Assembly: GCF_004341105.1 (NCBI RefSeq)
Contig: NZ_SLZK01000002.1
Span: 924,310 to 988,309 of the forward strand
Direction: 5' to 3'
From: Rhizobium sp. BK418
GTDB taxonomy: Bacteria > Pseudomonadota > Alphaproteobacteria > Rhizobiales > Rhizobiaceae
Length of the DNA stretch: 64,000 bases
Shown: piece after piece, positions 17,597 through 25,762 of the stretch
Numbering within the stretch: position 1 is the first letter of the stretch
How the letters are laid out: every line of letters begins with the position of its first letter
Position numbers and translations under genes: made by a program
Notes under the pieces: generated by a model
Databases searched by the model: none
The model's input: the letters and a program-made list of their open reading frames with translations, nothing else
Told to the model about the DNA's origin: nothing

Positions 17597-18589
17597 TCAC
17601 TTCGGGCAAGCGTTGTCCGTGGTGTAATCGTGGACCTTGACGGTGCCTGCGACGATGTCGGCCTTGGCCTTGTCGAGGGCAGTCTGCATTTCGGCCGTGA
17701 TCAGCGGCTTGTTGTTGTCGTCCATAGCAGCGGCAACGCCGTCTTCCTTGATGCCGAGGGCCAGGACGCCGGGCGTGAACTTGTCGTTCTTGGTGTCGTT
17801 GAAGGCATTGTAGACGGCCAGATCGACGCGCTTGACCATCGAGGTCAGAACGGAACCCGGATGCAGGTGGTTCTGGTTGGAATCGACGCCGATCGACAGC
17901 TTCTTGTTGTCGGCTGCCGTCTGCAGAACGCCAAGACCGGTTGCACCGGCTGCTGCGTAAACGACGTCTGCACCCTGATCGATCTGGTTCTTGGCGAGCT
18001 CGCCGCCGCGAACCGGGTCGTTCCAGGCTGCACCGGTCGTGCCGGTCATGTTCTGGAAGACTTCGATGTCGGACTTGACGGAACGAGCGCCCTGCTCATA
18101 GCCGCATTCGAACTTGCGGATCAGCGGAATATCCATGCCGCCGACGAAACCGACCTTGCCGGACTTGGAAGCGAGGCCAGCGAGAACGCCAACGAGATAG
18201 GAGCCTTCCTCTTCCTTGTAGAGGACGGAGCGGACATTCGGCTTGTCGACGACGGAGTCGACGATGATGAACTTGGTATCCGGGAATTCAGCGGCAACCT
18301 TCTCGACAGCCGAGGTCCAGGCGAAGGAAACGGCAACGACCGGGTTGAAGCCGCGGCTTGCAAAGTTGCGGATAGCCTGCTCGCCCTGGGTGTCGCCGGT
18401 GGGTTCGAAGTCACGGTAGGCGATGCCGGTTTCCTTCTTGAACTTTTCGGCGCCGTTGAAGGCCGCTTCGTTGAAGGACTTATCGAACTTCCCGCCGGTG
18501 CCGTAAACGAGAGCCGGCTTGATGTCGGCGGCAAGCGCCGTCGTCGACATCGCTGCCACGGCAAGGAGGGTGAGAAGGGATTTTTTCAT
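17597..18589 (-). CDS. BMP-family nucleoside-binding periplasmic protein
   Basis: A 330-residue exported protein with a signal peptide (MKKSLLTLLAVAAMSTTALA, cleavage at residue 20). The mature part has the basic-membrane-protein fold motifs: ALVYGTGGKFDKSFNEAAFNG, then FPDTKFIIVDSVVDKPNVRS and VGFVGGMDIPLIRKFE. BMP proteins of this type bind purine nucleosides in several bacteria. It is the first gene of the eight-gene minus-strand operon, and the adjacent catabolic genes support a nucleoside ligand. The exact ligand cannot be read from the sequence. Confidence 0.9.
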   Translation of the reverse strand: MKKSLLTLLAVAAMSTTALAADIKPALVYGTGGKFDKSFNEAAFNGAEKFKKETGIAYRDFEPTGDTQGEQAIRNFASRGFNPVVAVSFAWTSAVEKVAAEFPDTKFIIVDSVVDKPNVRSVLYKEEEGSYLVGVLAGLASKSGKVGFVGGMDIPLIRKFECGYEQGARSVKSDIEVFQNMTGTTGAAWNDPVRGGELAKNQIDQGADVVYAAAGATGLGVLQTAADNKKLSIGVDSNQNHLHPGSVLTSMVKRVDLAVYNAFNDTKNDKFTPGVLALGIKEDGVAAAMDDNNKPLITAEMQTALDKAKADIVAGTVKVHDYTTDNACPK

Positions 18590-18923
18590 GAGTTTGCAGC
18601 CCTGTTGTTACTATTTGTTTGGGGTCCTCCCGCAAGCCTTTTGAGGCATGTCTGCGGAACCACCGACCTCCCCCCGGAGGCCTGGCTGCGTGCATCCTTG
18701 CATGGCTCAGCGAAAAATTCACCAGAAATTTTTCGGTTGGTAAAGATTTGCCATCATTGCTGAAAATCAGTCCTCGGGTGCTGAATTCTGGGCAAATCTG
18801 CCGCTAAAGTGCGGATTTTCTGATCAACGGCGCCTCGTCATCAGCACCAGAATCCCGCTGCTTCAGTACCGGCCGATCGTGCCCGTTCCACACCCTGCAG
18901 ATAGTGCTGGCTGGCGTCAGCGG
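18590..18923. promoter_or_regulatory. Upstream region of the nucleoside operon with two palindromes
   Basis: This 334-base gap must hold the operon promoter. It contains a perfect inverted repeat CGAAAAATT (18711-18719) / AATTTTTCG (18727-18735) with a 7-base spacer. A second pair, AGATTTGCC (18744-18752) / GGCAAATCT (18791-18799), is separated by 38 bases. Either could be an operator for an unlinked repressor. No gene was found in it. Confidence 0.5.
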
Positions 18924-19241
18924 TCAGGCGGTAAAGCGGCCAGCCACCGGCGGCTTCTTATAGCCGATCATCCAGAAGAGGAGCGACAAGACCAGAAACA
19001 CGGCGAAGGCCGGCTGCAACATGAGCCACTGGAAGATAAAGGCATAGAAGCGCGGGTGGATATAGTAGGAGAGGGACGACTGGAGCGCCGTCAGCGTCGT
19101 GGGGCTGACATCCTGCCAGGCATCGGCCATCGGGGTCATGATCACTTGCGAGGATGCGACGGATTGAATCGAATCGATGGTTCCGGCAATGACCGCCGCT
19201 GCCAGCGCAAACAGACTGGCGAGACGCAACAAGAAACGCAT
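18924..19241 (-). CDS. Small membrane protein, function unknown
   Basis: A 105-residue protein with two predicted membrane helices, one at the N-terminus (FLLRLASLFALAAAVIAGTI) and one near the C-terminus (PAFAVFLVLSLLFWMIGY), separated by a region with SYYIHPRFYAF. The start at 19241 places the first helix right at the N-terminus; the frame extends upstream without support. I do not recognise a function. Similar small hypothetical membrane proteins occur in rhizobial genomes, as far as I recall. It is oriented towards the nucleoside operon and away from the tRNA gene. Confidence 0.6.
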   Translation of the reverse strand: MRFLLRLASLFALAAAVIAGTIDSIQSVASSQVIMTPMADAWQDVSPTTLTALQSSLSYYIHPRFYAFIFQWLMLQPAFAVFLVLSLLFWMIGYKKPPVAGRFTA

Positions 19242-19389
19242 CAAATCCTCCGACGACGGTAATGCCTTGATATCCGGCGAGCCGCGCCATTGTCTACCCA
19301 AACCAGACATAGGTTTGCGGCAGACACGGCGCAATGGACGGCATGCGCGCAGTTTTATCAGAAGAAGTCAAAAAACTGTTAGATTTGGG

Positions 19390-19418
19390 TTGATCGGCAA
19401 AAATTCATCGGTATATAT
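19390..19418 (+). promoter_or_regulatory. Likely promoter of the tRNA-Ser gene
   Basis: TTGATC (19390-19395) and ATATAT (19413-19418) are separated by 17 bases and lie about 45 bases upstream of the tRNA, the expected arrangement for a housekeeping sigma-factor promoter. Confidence 0.45.
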
Positions 19419-19463
19419 CGCGCCGTTCCGACGATTTGCTCCTCTCCGGTGCGAAACGCAAAT

Positions 19464-19553
19464 GGACAGGTGGCCGAGTGGTTGAAGGCGCACGCCTGGA
19501 ACGCGTGTGTACGTGAAAGCGTACCGAGGGTTCGAATCCCTCTCTGTCCGCCA
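19464..19553 (+). tRNA. tRNA-Ser (anticodon GGA), CCA encoded
   Basis: A 90-base cloverleaf with a long variable arm, as in class II serine tRNAs. Acceptor arms GGACAGG and TCTGTCC pair with one wobble, the anticodon stem is CACGC/GCGTG around loop CTGGAAC, and the T arm is GAGGGTTCGAATCCCTC. The discriminator G and an encoded CCA follow. The identity is Ser by anticodon and structure. A short T-run follows directly. Confidence 0.95.
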
Positions 19554-19888
19554 TTTTTCCTTACGTTAATGTTCTGAAATTTTTGCATTATTTAATGCCG
19601 ACTCGCCTGCCTCCGATCGCTGAGAGTTCTGTGCGGCGAAGCATTCCCAGCCGCAATCATCCTCGGAAAGGCGCTTGGCCACGAGCGATGGTGACTGTGC
19701 AGATAACTAACGCGCAGGCAAAGCAAAAGCTAATGGACCAAGCGCGTCCTATGTGGCAGCCAGCCATTTAACAAGGTAGCGACGAATTTCTTCGGGCTGG
19801 TCTACAACGCCATCGTAAGACGATAAGCTGCTCCGGACTTTCAGCACAGAACCACTTCATTGCCAACGACGGAGAGGGGAGACCAGCG
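19554..19888. other. Gap after tRNA-Ser, no convincing gene
   Basis: These 335 bases contain no open frame with a good start. On the minus strand a short coding-like tail (ending DQPEEIRRYLVKWLAAT, stop near 19752) can be read, possibly the remnant of a decayed gene. No direct repeat of the tRNA 3' end was found nearby, so there is no sign of a site-specific integration here. Confidence 0.35.
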
Positions 19889-20095
19889 ATGACGAATTTC
19901 AAGGCTGAGGACGAAGCGATCGGAACGATCATCCTGATGGAGGAACTGTTTCAATCCCTGGTCAAGTCTGGCATCGTGCCTGCAGCCGTCATGGCGGATG
20001 TCGTGCGTGGCGCGGTTGCGAGGCTGGATACGACCGATCATTTCGGCGCCGGCGCGGCTGTTCGCCATTACTTCGAAAGCTGGCTGTCGAAGTAG
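19889..20095 (+). CDS. Small hypothetical protein (68 residues)
   Basis: A 68-residue soluble protein beginning MTNFKAEDEAIGTIILMEEL. A GGGGAGA ribosome-binding site lies about 8 bases before the ATG, and the amino-acid composition (amphipathic helices, acidic N-terminal part, terminal HYFESWLSK) looks like a real protein rather than a chance frame. I do not recognise the family. It lies between the tRNA gene and chrA, converging with chrA. Confidence 0.55.
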   Translation: MTNFKAEDEAIGTIILMEELFQSLVKSGIVPAAVMADVVRGAVARLDTTDHFGAGAAVRHYFESWLSK

Positions 20096-20144
20096 ATACC
20101 TTTCCGGAAGCAATCACGCCGAAATCAGCAGAGTGCGATGAGCT

Positions 20145-20157
20145 GGATCTCAGATCC
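20145..20157. repeat. Short palindrome after the 68-residue gene
   Basis: GGATCT (20145-20150) and AGATCC (20152-20157) form a perfect 6-base palindrome with one central base, 50 bases after the stop of the small gene. There is no T-run. Confidence 0.35.
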
Positions 20158-20164
20158 GGCGGCG

Positions 20165-20262
20165 TAGGATGCATAGGCAATTTTCAACACTCTCTGGGAA
20201 ATGTCGGATTCAATAGCTGTCATGTCATCGTCTGACATTTCCCACACGGCGTATGCATCCTA
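20165..20262. repeat. Nested palindromic element downstream of chrA
   Basis: Two perfect inverted pairs are nested: outer TAGGATGCATA (20165-20175) with TATGCATCCTA (20252-20262), inner GGGAAATGTC (20196-20205) with GACATTTCCC (20234-20243). Together they make a 98-base imperfect palindrome between two convergent genes. It may be a bidirectional transcription terminator-like structure or a small repeat element. Confidence 0.6.
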
Positions 20263-20279
20263 TACAGGCGACAGAACTT

Positions 20280-21686
20280 CTAAGAGGAAAAAAGCACTGT
20301 CCACGCAACGCCCAAAGCAGCTGTCGTCGCCAGGATCGGTATCACCGACATCCTCAGCCGGAAGATGGCGACTGCGGCGAAGATGGTCAGCGCCAGAGGC
20401 GGCAAGGCGATGGACGTCAGGACGGGCAGATCCATCGTCCACGCCCTATAGGTAAAGCGCGTCGTCTCGCGGAACAGCACATGCAGCCCGAACCAGACGG
20501 CGAGATTGAGGATCACGCCGACGACGGCGGCGGTGATTGCCGACATCGCACCGCTAAGTGCCACATTGCCGCGCATCTTCTCGATGAAGGGCGCGCCTGC
20601 GAAGATCCAGAGAAAGCTCGGGATGAAGGTGACCCATGTCGTCAGCATGGCGGCGAGCGTTGCGGCCGTGAGTGGGCCTAATGGTCCCGCTGAACGATAG
20701 CCTGCCAGGAAGCCGACGAACTGCGTCACCATGATCAGCGGCCCGGGAGTGGTTTCCGCCATGCCCAGACCATCGAGCATTTCGCCCGGCTGCAGCCAGC
20801 CGAAATGTTGCACCGCCTCCTGTGCGACATAGGCGAGCACCGCATAAGCGCCGCCGAAGGTCACGACGGCCATCTGGCTGAAGAACAGGCCGATCTTGGA
20901 GAAGGTATTGTCGGGACCGAGTGTGAGGAGAAGGAGAGCGACCGGCAGAAGCCATGCGGCGGCAAGCGCGCCCGAGGTCTTCAGCGACCACGCCAGATTG
21001 GGGCGGGCGTGGGCGGGGATCTCCTCGCCCAGAAGCGAATCCCTGTCTTCCAGGATTTTGCCGGCGCCGGATTTGTGCCCGCCGCCGAGCTTGAATGCCG
21101 TCATACCGGCGCGCGCACCGAAATAGCCGATCAGCCCGGCCGCAAGGATGATCGCCGGGAACGGAACATGCAGGAAGAAGATTGCAACGAAGGCGGCGGC
21201 TGCGAGCCCCACCATGACATTGTTCTTCAGCGCCCGGCTGCCGATGCGGAAGACCGCCTGGACCACGATCGCCAGAACCGCGCATTTCAGGCCGAAGAAC
21301 ATGCCCGCGATGACGGTCACGTTTCCGAAGATGACGTAGACATAGCTCAGCGCCAGGATCGAGAAGAGGCCCGGCAGGACGAAGAGGATGCCGGCGATCA
21401 TGCCGCCCAGAGTCCTGTTCAGCAGCCAGCCGATATAGATTGCCAGCTGATGGGCTTCAGGCCCGGGCAGCAGCATGCAGTAGTTCAGGGCATGCAGGAA
21501 CCTGTGCTCGCCGATCCACCTTTTTTCGTCGACGAGGATGCGATTCATGACGGCGATCTGTCCTGCCGGGCCGCCGAAGCTGAGGGCGGCGACGCGCGCC
21601 CAGACCTTTACGGCCTCGGAGAGCGGCACGACATCCTTTTGGGCCGAGCCGGGCTGCTCGGCCGCGTCTTTTGCAAGGTCGGTCAT
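20280..21686 (-). CDS. chrA: Chromate transporter ChrA
   Basis: A 468-residue membrane protein of the CHR family with two homologous halves. The first half carries FGGPAGQIAVMNRILVDEKRW and LLPGPEAHQLAIYIG, the second FGGAYAVLAYVAQEAV and ETTPGPLIMVTQFVGF; these duplicated motifs define long-chain ChrA. It exports chromate and gives resistance. I start at MTDLAKDAAEQPG (21686), because the frame upstream overlaps the end of the chrB-like gene. It is translated immediately after that gene. Confidence 0.9.
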   Translation of the reverse strand: MTDLAKDAAEQPGSAQKDVVPLSEAVKVWARVAALSFGGPAGQIAVMNRILVDEKRWIGEHRFLHALNYCMLLPGPEAHQLAIYIGWLLNRTLGGMIAGILFVLPGLFSILALSYVYVIFGNVTVIAGMFFGLKCAVLAIVVQAVFRIGSRALKNNVMVGLAAAAFVAIFFLHVPFPAIILAAGLIGYFGARAGMTAFKLGGGHKSGAGKILEDRDSLLGEEIPAHARPNLAWSLKTSGALAAAWLLPVALLLLTLGPDNTFSKIGLFFSQMAVVTFGGAYAVLAYVAQEAVQHFGWLQPGEMLDGLGMAETTPGPLIMVTQFVGFLAGYRSAGPLGPLTAATLAAMLTTWVTFIPSFLWIFAGAPFIEKMRGNVALSGAMSAITAAVVGVILNLAVWFGLHVLFRETTRFTYRAWTMDLPVLTSIALPPLALTIFAAVAIFRLRMSVIPILATTAALGVAWTVLFSS

Positions 21687-21691
21687 GGGCT

Positions 21692-22504
21692 CTACCCCTT
21701 CCTGGGATTGGGCCAGTTGTGCGTCTCGTCGGTCGCATCGCGGCACCAGCGATAGAAGGCGTCATAAAGCAGCATTCCGGCCTCGAGCTGCGCAAGGTCA
21801 TCGTTGAACATGCGGGAAAGGCCGAGCGATGCCGCCAGGAGGCCGGGCGCTTCAGGTGCAAGGTCCGGCCGGGCGGTGTCAGCGCCGCGAACGATCGTCG
21901 CAAGGTGCAGAAGCGGCTCGGTTTTGAGGCCGAACTCTTCGATCATAGTGTCGAAGGTGCAAAGCTCCCCTCGGTGGCTCCAGAAGACGTTTTCAATGTC
22001 GAACGGCACCGCGTTGAAGCGATCGGCGACATCAGGAACCTCGGCGGCCGGCACGAATAGGAAAACGGCCGAGGGATCGACGAAACGGCGGATCAGCCAG
22101 GGGCAGGCAATGCGGTCGATCTTCGGCCGCGCCCGCGTGACCCAGACAGTCCGCCCCCTGGCATCGCGCGGCGGCAGCTTGACGTCGGGCACCAGAATGC
22201 CCTTTGCATCGCGCCAGCCTTCGAAACCGCCTTCGAGAACCTCCGCTTCAACGCCGAGGGCGCGAAGGTGGGCGGCAGTCCCATGCGCGAGCTTCTGGCC
22301 TCGCTGGCAGAGCACGATGACCGGACCGGCCACTTCGCCCGCCCAATCGGCCACGGTGCGATAGTCGCGGCGAGTGGAGCCGGGAACAAGGCGCGGATCG
22401 GCGGCAAAATCCTCGTCGTTGCGCACATCGATAATCGTCGGCAGGTTGGGCGTGCCGATGATACGGTTCAGCTTATCGGAAGAAATTTCAAGAAATGACG
22501 GCAT
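21692..22504 (-). CDS. chrB: Rhodanese-ChrB fusion, chromate resistance protein
   Basis: A 270-residue protein. The N-terminal half (about 1-115) is a rhodanese domain with IIDVRND and an active-site-type loop VLCQRGQKLAHG (Cys66). The C-terminal half is a ChrB domain (WVTRARPKIDRIACPWLIRRF). ChrB proteins sense or help resist chromate; a rhodanese fusion suggests a redox or sulfur-transfer role, which is inference. It ends 5 bases before the ChrA start, so the two form an operon. It differs from regulator-type ChrB, which has a different N-terminus. Confidence 0.82.
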   Translation of the reverse strand: MPSFLEISSDKLNRIIGTPNLPTIIDVRNDEDFAADPRLVPGSTRRDYRTVADWAGEVAGPVIVLCQRGQKLAHGTAAHLRALGVEAEVLEGGFEGWRDAKGILVPDVKLPPRDARGRTVWVTRARPKIDRIACPWLIRRFVDPSAVFLFVPAAEVPDVADRFNAVPFDIENVFWSHRGELCTFDTMIEEFGLKTEPLLHLATIVRGADTARPDLAPEAPGLLAASLGLSRMFNDDLAQLEAGMLLYDAFYRWCRDATDETHNWPNPRKG

Positions 22505-22799
22505 AGCGCGTCCCTCCGTTTGTTCGGGTTCAAAGGACGCGATTCTTTGGCCTTGGCCTCGTGGGGTGATCGCAACCCCATATCTAATCCTCTGCTCTTC
22601 GTGGTCTAAAAGTCAAGCCTCGTGGCGCATCACCGCTGCTACGCCGGCCGGCTCCATCGTTTCCACTTTCCAGAGCGTCGCATTCAAGCGGTTTTTCCGC
22701 GGTGACGACTATCTGGCCGTTGACGATGAGTCCCGAGTACTTGCGTAAAAATCCGCCGAAGCGAGCCGGTTCCATGGAGATCGGGAAGCGCTTCCCTCA

Positions 22800-23024
22800 G
22801 CGTTCAGTCAGGTTGATTGTCTAAGGGATCAACCGTCCCCTCCTGCCAATTTCGGCTGTTGTCCAGGACCTGCCGGTCGGCAAAGCCGCGATCACTCCTT
22901 CGTTAGCGGACGGAACCTTATCTAATATCTGCGGTTCTTTAATGGACCGCTTGACGTTTGTTCCTCAACCTTAGATCAGATCGCCGGCGGTCTACCTTCC
23001 GCCCGCGTCAGCGGGCGTCTTTTT
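22800..23024 (+). ncRNA. Candidate small RNA ending in a rho-independent terminator
   Basis: A strong plus-strand terminator (23000-23024) lies in a gap with no upstream plus-strand gene, which is unexplained unless a short transcript ends there. The preceding 200 bases include a hairpin (22811-22834) followed by a CCCCTCC motif able to pair with Shine-Dalgarno sequences. The 5' end is a guess. It could also be an attenuator in the leader of the DUF72 gene. Confidence 0.3.
23000..23024 (+). terminator. Rho-independent terminator in the chrB-DUF72 gap
   Basis: CGCCCGC (23000-23006) and GCGGGCG (23011-23017) pair around a GTCA loop and are followed by TCTTTTT. Confidence 0.75.
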
Positions 23025-23299
23025 GCCCTTAAAAGCGACGTAAAAAACGCACCACTTCTTGCGTCCGGCGCCATCGGGTGCGGGAATCGACATCGACGAA
23101 TGGAAGCTGGCAGGCCCAGCAAATGCTGGCGCGGCTGATGCCGGCCGCCTCTTTGATTTGCCTGATGCCCAGCAGGATTATAGGGTCCTGACGTACCTGA
23201 CCGTATCCGTGAAGGCCCTGCGAGGCGCTGGCGGCAAGGCAGCGCCTTTTGGGAACAAGCATGCGCCGGCTCAGTTTCCTTTCCATGGCAAAAACCTCC

Positions 23300-24280
23300 A
23301 TGGCAAAAGCGGGCACGATCCGCATCGGCATATCGGGATGGACCTATGCGCCCTGGCGCGGTGTCTTCTATCCCAAGGGGCTGGTGCAGAAGCGCGAGCT
23401 TGCCTATGCCTCGCGGCAGTTTCCCTCCATCGAGATCAACGGCACATTTTACGGGCTGCAGAAGCCGGACGCTTTCGCCAGCTGGCGCGATGAAACCCCT
23501 GATGGTTTCGTGTTTTCGGTCAAGGGCTCGCGCTACATCACCCATCTCAAGCGCCTGCGCGACATCGAGAAGCCGCTTGCCAATTTCCTCGCCTCCGGCC
23601 TCTTGCGCCTGGGGCCGAAGCTTGGGCCGATCCTCTGGCAGTTTCCACCACGGCAGAAATTCGATGCCGAGCTCTTCGAGAACTTCCTGTCAATGCTGCC
23701 CAAGGATACGGATGATGCGGCCGATATGGCGAAGGGGCATGACGAGCGGCTCGACGGCCGCGCCTGGACGAAGAGCGAAGCGGCGCAGCCGATGCGGCAT
23801 GCGCTGGAAATTCGCCACGACAGTTTCTGTGCGCCCGAATTCATCGAACTGCTGCGCAAGCACAAGGTCGGGCTGGTGGTTGCCGATACGGTGGAATGGC
23901 CGTTGCTGATGGATGTGACGGCCGATTTCGTCTATTGCCGCCTGCATGGATCGGAGCAGCTTTACGTCAGCGGCTATAGCGATGAGGCGCTTCATCGCTG
24001 GGCCGGGCGCATCGATGCCTGGACACATGGAATCGAACCCGAAGATGCCAACCGCATCAAGCCGCCGCTGAAACGATCGGCAAGGGGACGCGATGTCTAT
24101 GTCTATTTCGACAATGACGTGAAGGTGCGTGCGCCAGCCGATGCCCGATCGCTTGCCGAGCAGCTCGGCGTCGCTCTGCCGCCTGACGACAGTCTCGCCG
24201 TCAAGCCGAAACGCCGCGGCGGGAAAACAATGGTCGAGGAGCCACGCCGGCACTGGCCAGCTCTGCGCACTTCACCTTAG
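23300..24280 (+). CDS. DUF72 (YecE-like) protein
   Basis: A roughly 326-residue cytoplasmic protein of the DUF72 family (TIM-barrel-like fold). Typical motifs are IRIGISGWTYAPWRGVFYP at the N-terminus, FPSIEINGTFYGLQ, LEIRHDSF, and FVYCRLHGSEQLYVSGYSD. Biochemical function of the family is not established. Start choice is uncertain: ATGs at 23261, 23285 and 23300 are all in frame; 23261 has a GGGAA upstream while 23300 lies directly before the conserved domain. The tail is lysine/arginine-rich (VKPKRRGGK). It converges with pncB. Confidence 0.82.
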   Translation: MAKAGTIRIGISGWTYAPWRGVFYPKGLVQKRELAYASRQFPSIEINGTFYGLQKPDAFASWRDETPDGFVFSVKGSRYITHLKRLRDIEKPLANFLASGLLRLGPKLGPILWQFPPRQKFDAELFENFLSMLPKDTDDAADMAKGHDERLDGRAWTKSEAAQPMRHALEIRHDSFCAPEFIELLRKHKVGLVVADTVEWPLLMDVTADFVYCRLHGSEQLYVSGYSDEALHRWAGRIDAWTHGIEPEDANRIKPPLKRSARGRDVYVYFDNDVKVRAPADARSLAEQLGVALPPDDSLAVKPKRRGGKTMVEEPRRHWPALRTSP

Positions 24281-24281
24281 T

Positions 24282-25586
24282 CTAAACCAGCACCGCCTGA
24301 TCGGTGCGATCCTCGGTGCCGAAGAACTTCAGATAGCGCTCGACCTCGGCCGGTTCGCCAGTCGCCTTTTGCGGGTTGTCCGAGAGCTTGACCGCTGGGC
24401 GGCCATTGGCGTCGCTGACCTTGCAGACGATGGAGATCGGCAGGAAGTCGGACGTATCGGTTGGTGCACAGCCGGCAAAATCGTTCGTCAGGTTGGTGCC
24501 CCAGCCGAAGCTCATGCGCACCCGGCCCTCGAAATGCTTGTAGGTATCGATGATCGCATCGACATCGAGCCCATCGGAGAAGATCAGGAGCTTCTGGCGC
24601 GGGTCGCGGCCCATCTTCTTCCACCAGTCGATGATCTTCTCGCCGCCTTCGATCGGTGGGGCGCTGTCCGGGCGGAAGCCGGTCCAGTCAGCCACCCATT
24701 CCGGCGCATCGCGCAGGAAGGCGGCCGTTCCGAAAGCATCCGGCAGCACGATCAAGAGGTTGCCGCCGTAAAGCTTGTTCCAGTCGCGCAGCACCTTGTA
24801 GGGCGCGTTCCTGAGCTGCTCGTCCGTCTCGGCAAGAGCGGCGGCCACCATCGGCAGCTCATGCGCATTGGTGCCGACGGCTTCCAGATCGGAATCCATA
24901 GCCAGCAATACATTGCTGGTGCCGGTAAAGGCCGGGCCGATGCCTTCCTTCAGCGCTTCCACGCACCAGCGCTGCCAGAGGAAGCTATGGCGGCGGCGGG
25001 TGCCGAAATCGGAAATGCGCAGGCCCGGCAGCTCGCGCAGCTTCTCCACCTTGGCCCACATCTTGGCCTTGGCGCGGGCATAGAGCACATCAAGCGTGAA
25101 GGGACCCATCGCCTTCATGGCGGCGCGCGAACGCAGCTCGTTGATGATGGCAAGGGCGGGGATTTCCCACATGGTCGTTTCCTTCCACGACCCATGGAAA
25201 TCGAGCACATATTGCCCGTCCTTCTTGGAAAGCTCGTATTCCGGCAGCTGGAAATTGGAGAGCCAGGCGAGGAATTCCGGCTCGAAGATCTGGGCGCGGC
25301 CATAGAAGCTGTTACCGGCGAGCCAGATCATCTCTTTCTTGGCGAGCCGCAGCGTGCGCGCATGGTCAAGCTGCTCGCGCAGCTCGCCCTCATCGATCTC
25401 CTCGGCGAGACGCACGCGCTTGGTGCGGTTGATGAGGGTGAAGGAGGCCTCGACGTCAGGATAGAGCTTCCAGATCATCTGCAGCATCAGGAGCTTGTAG
25501 AAATCCGTATCGATCAGACTGCGGATGATCGGATCGAGTTTCCAGGTGTGATTGTAGACGCGCCTTGCTATATCGGTCCTGGCCAT
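24282..25586 (-). CDS. pncB: Nicotinate phosphoribosyltransferase
   Basis: A 434-residue enzyme that makes nicotinate mononucleotide from nicotinate and PRPP in NAD salvage. Family motifs are [12 protein letters not shown] at the N-terminus, [15 protein letters not shown] and the [10 protein letters not shown] segment, which includes the regulatory histidine region. Length is normal. It stands alone between convergent DUF72 (one base apart) and a small upstream gene. No operator could be identified. Confidence 0.95.
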   Translation of the reverse strand: MARTDIARRVYNHTWKLDPIIRSLIDTDFYKLLMLQMIWKLYPDVEASFTLINRTKRVRLAEEIDEGELREQLDHARTLRLAKKEMIWLAGNSFYGRAQIFEPEFLAWLSNFQLPEYELSKKDGQYVLDFHGSWKETTMWEIPALAIINELRSRAAMKAMGPFTLDVLYARAKAKMWAKVEKLRELPGLRISDFGTRRRHSFLWQRWCVEALKEGIGPAFTGTSNVLLAMDSDLEAVGTNAHELPMVAAALAETDEQLRNAPYKVLRDWNKLYGGNLLIVLPDAFGTAAFLRDAPEWVADWTGFRPDSAPPIEGGEKIIDWWKKMGRDPRQKLLIFSDGLDVDAIIDTYKHFEGRVRMSFGWGTNLTNDFAGCAPTDTSDFLPISIVCKVSDANGRPAVKLSDNPQKATGEPAEVERYLKFFGTEDRTDQAVLV

Positions 25587-25762
25587 GAAACTCCTGCCTG
25601 TCCGTCAATCCGGTCAGGTGCGGCCGTTTGCGACCAGCGCACGAAACCGGCTCGTGCGCCTTCTTATCGAAAAATAGATCGGCAAAGTCCAGAAAAAACA
25701 ACACGCGAGTTACCTCAGCGGAGTGGCTGCAGGACGCGCTTCAAATGTATGGTATCAACCCG

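Larger units (their letters stand above)
22505..23260. other. 750-base gap: chrB upstream region and a possible small RNA
   Basis: Upstream DNA of the chrBA operon on one side and of the DUF72 gene on the other. No protein gene is convincing: minus-strand frames at 22584-22775 and at 23029-23265 have weak starts and no recognised motifs. The region holds a hairpin at 22811-22834 (GGTTGAT/ATCAACC), a C-rich segment GTCCCCTCCTGCC just after it, and a plus-strand terminator ending at 23024. Confidence 0.4.

Noticed and set aside
18924..19334. Longer form of the small membrane protein starting at 19334
   Set aside because: The extra 31 residues are Arg-rich and unlike a membrane protein N-terminus; the ATG at 19241 starts directly at the first helix.
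22584..22775. Minus-strand 63-codon frame upstream of chrB
   Set aside because: No ribosome-binding site, low-complexity Arg/Ser/Gly tail and no recognised motif. It is probably chance in a GC-rich gap.
23029..23265. Minus-strand frame ending VVRFLRRF with a CWACQ motif
   Set aside because: No clear start signal and no family recognised. It overlaps the upstream region of the DUF72 gene and covers no conserved sequence known to me, so I left it out as a gene.
19464..24280. Genomic island integrated at tRNA-Ser
   Set aside because: No integrase gene and no repeated tRNA 3' end were found, and composition does not change obviously. The chromate genes alone do not prove transfer.
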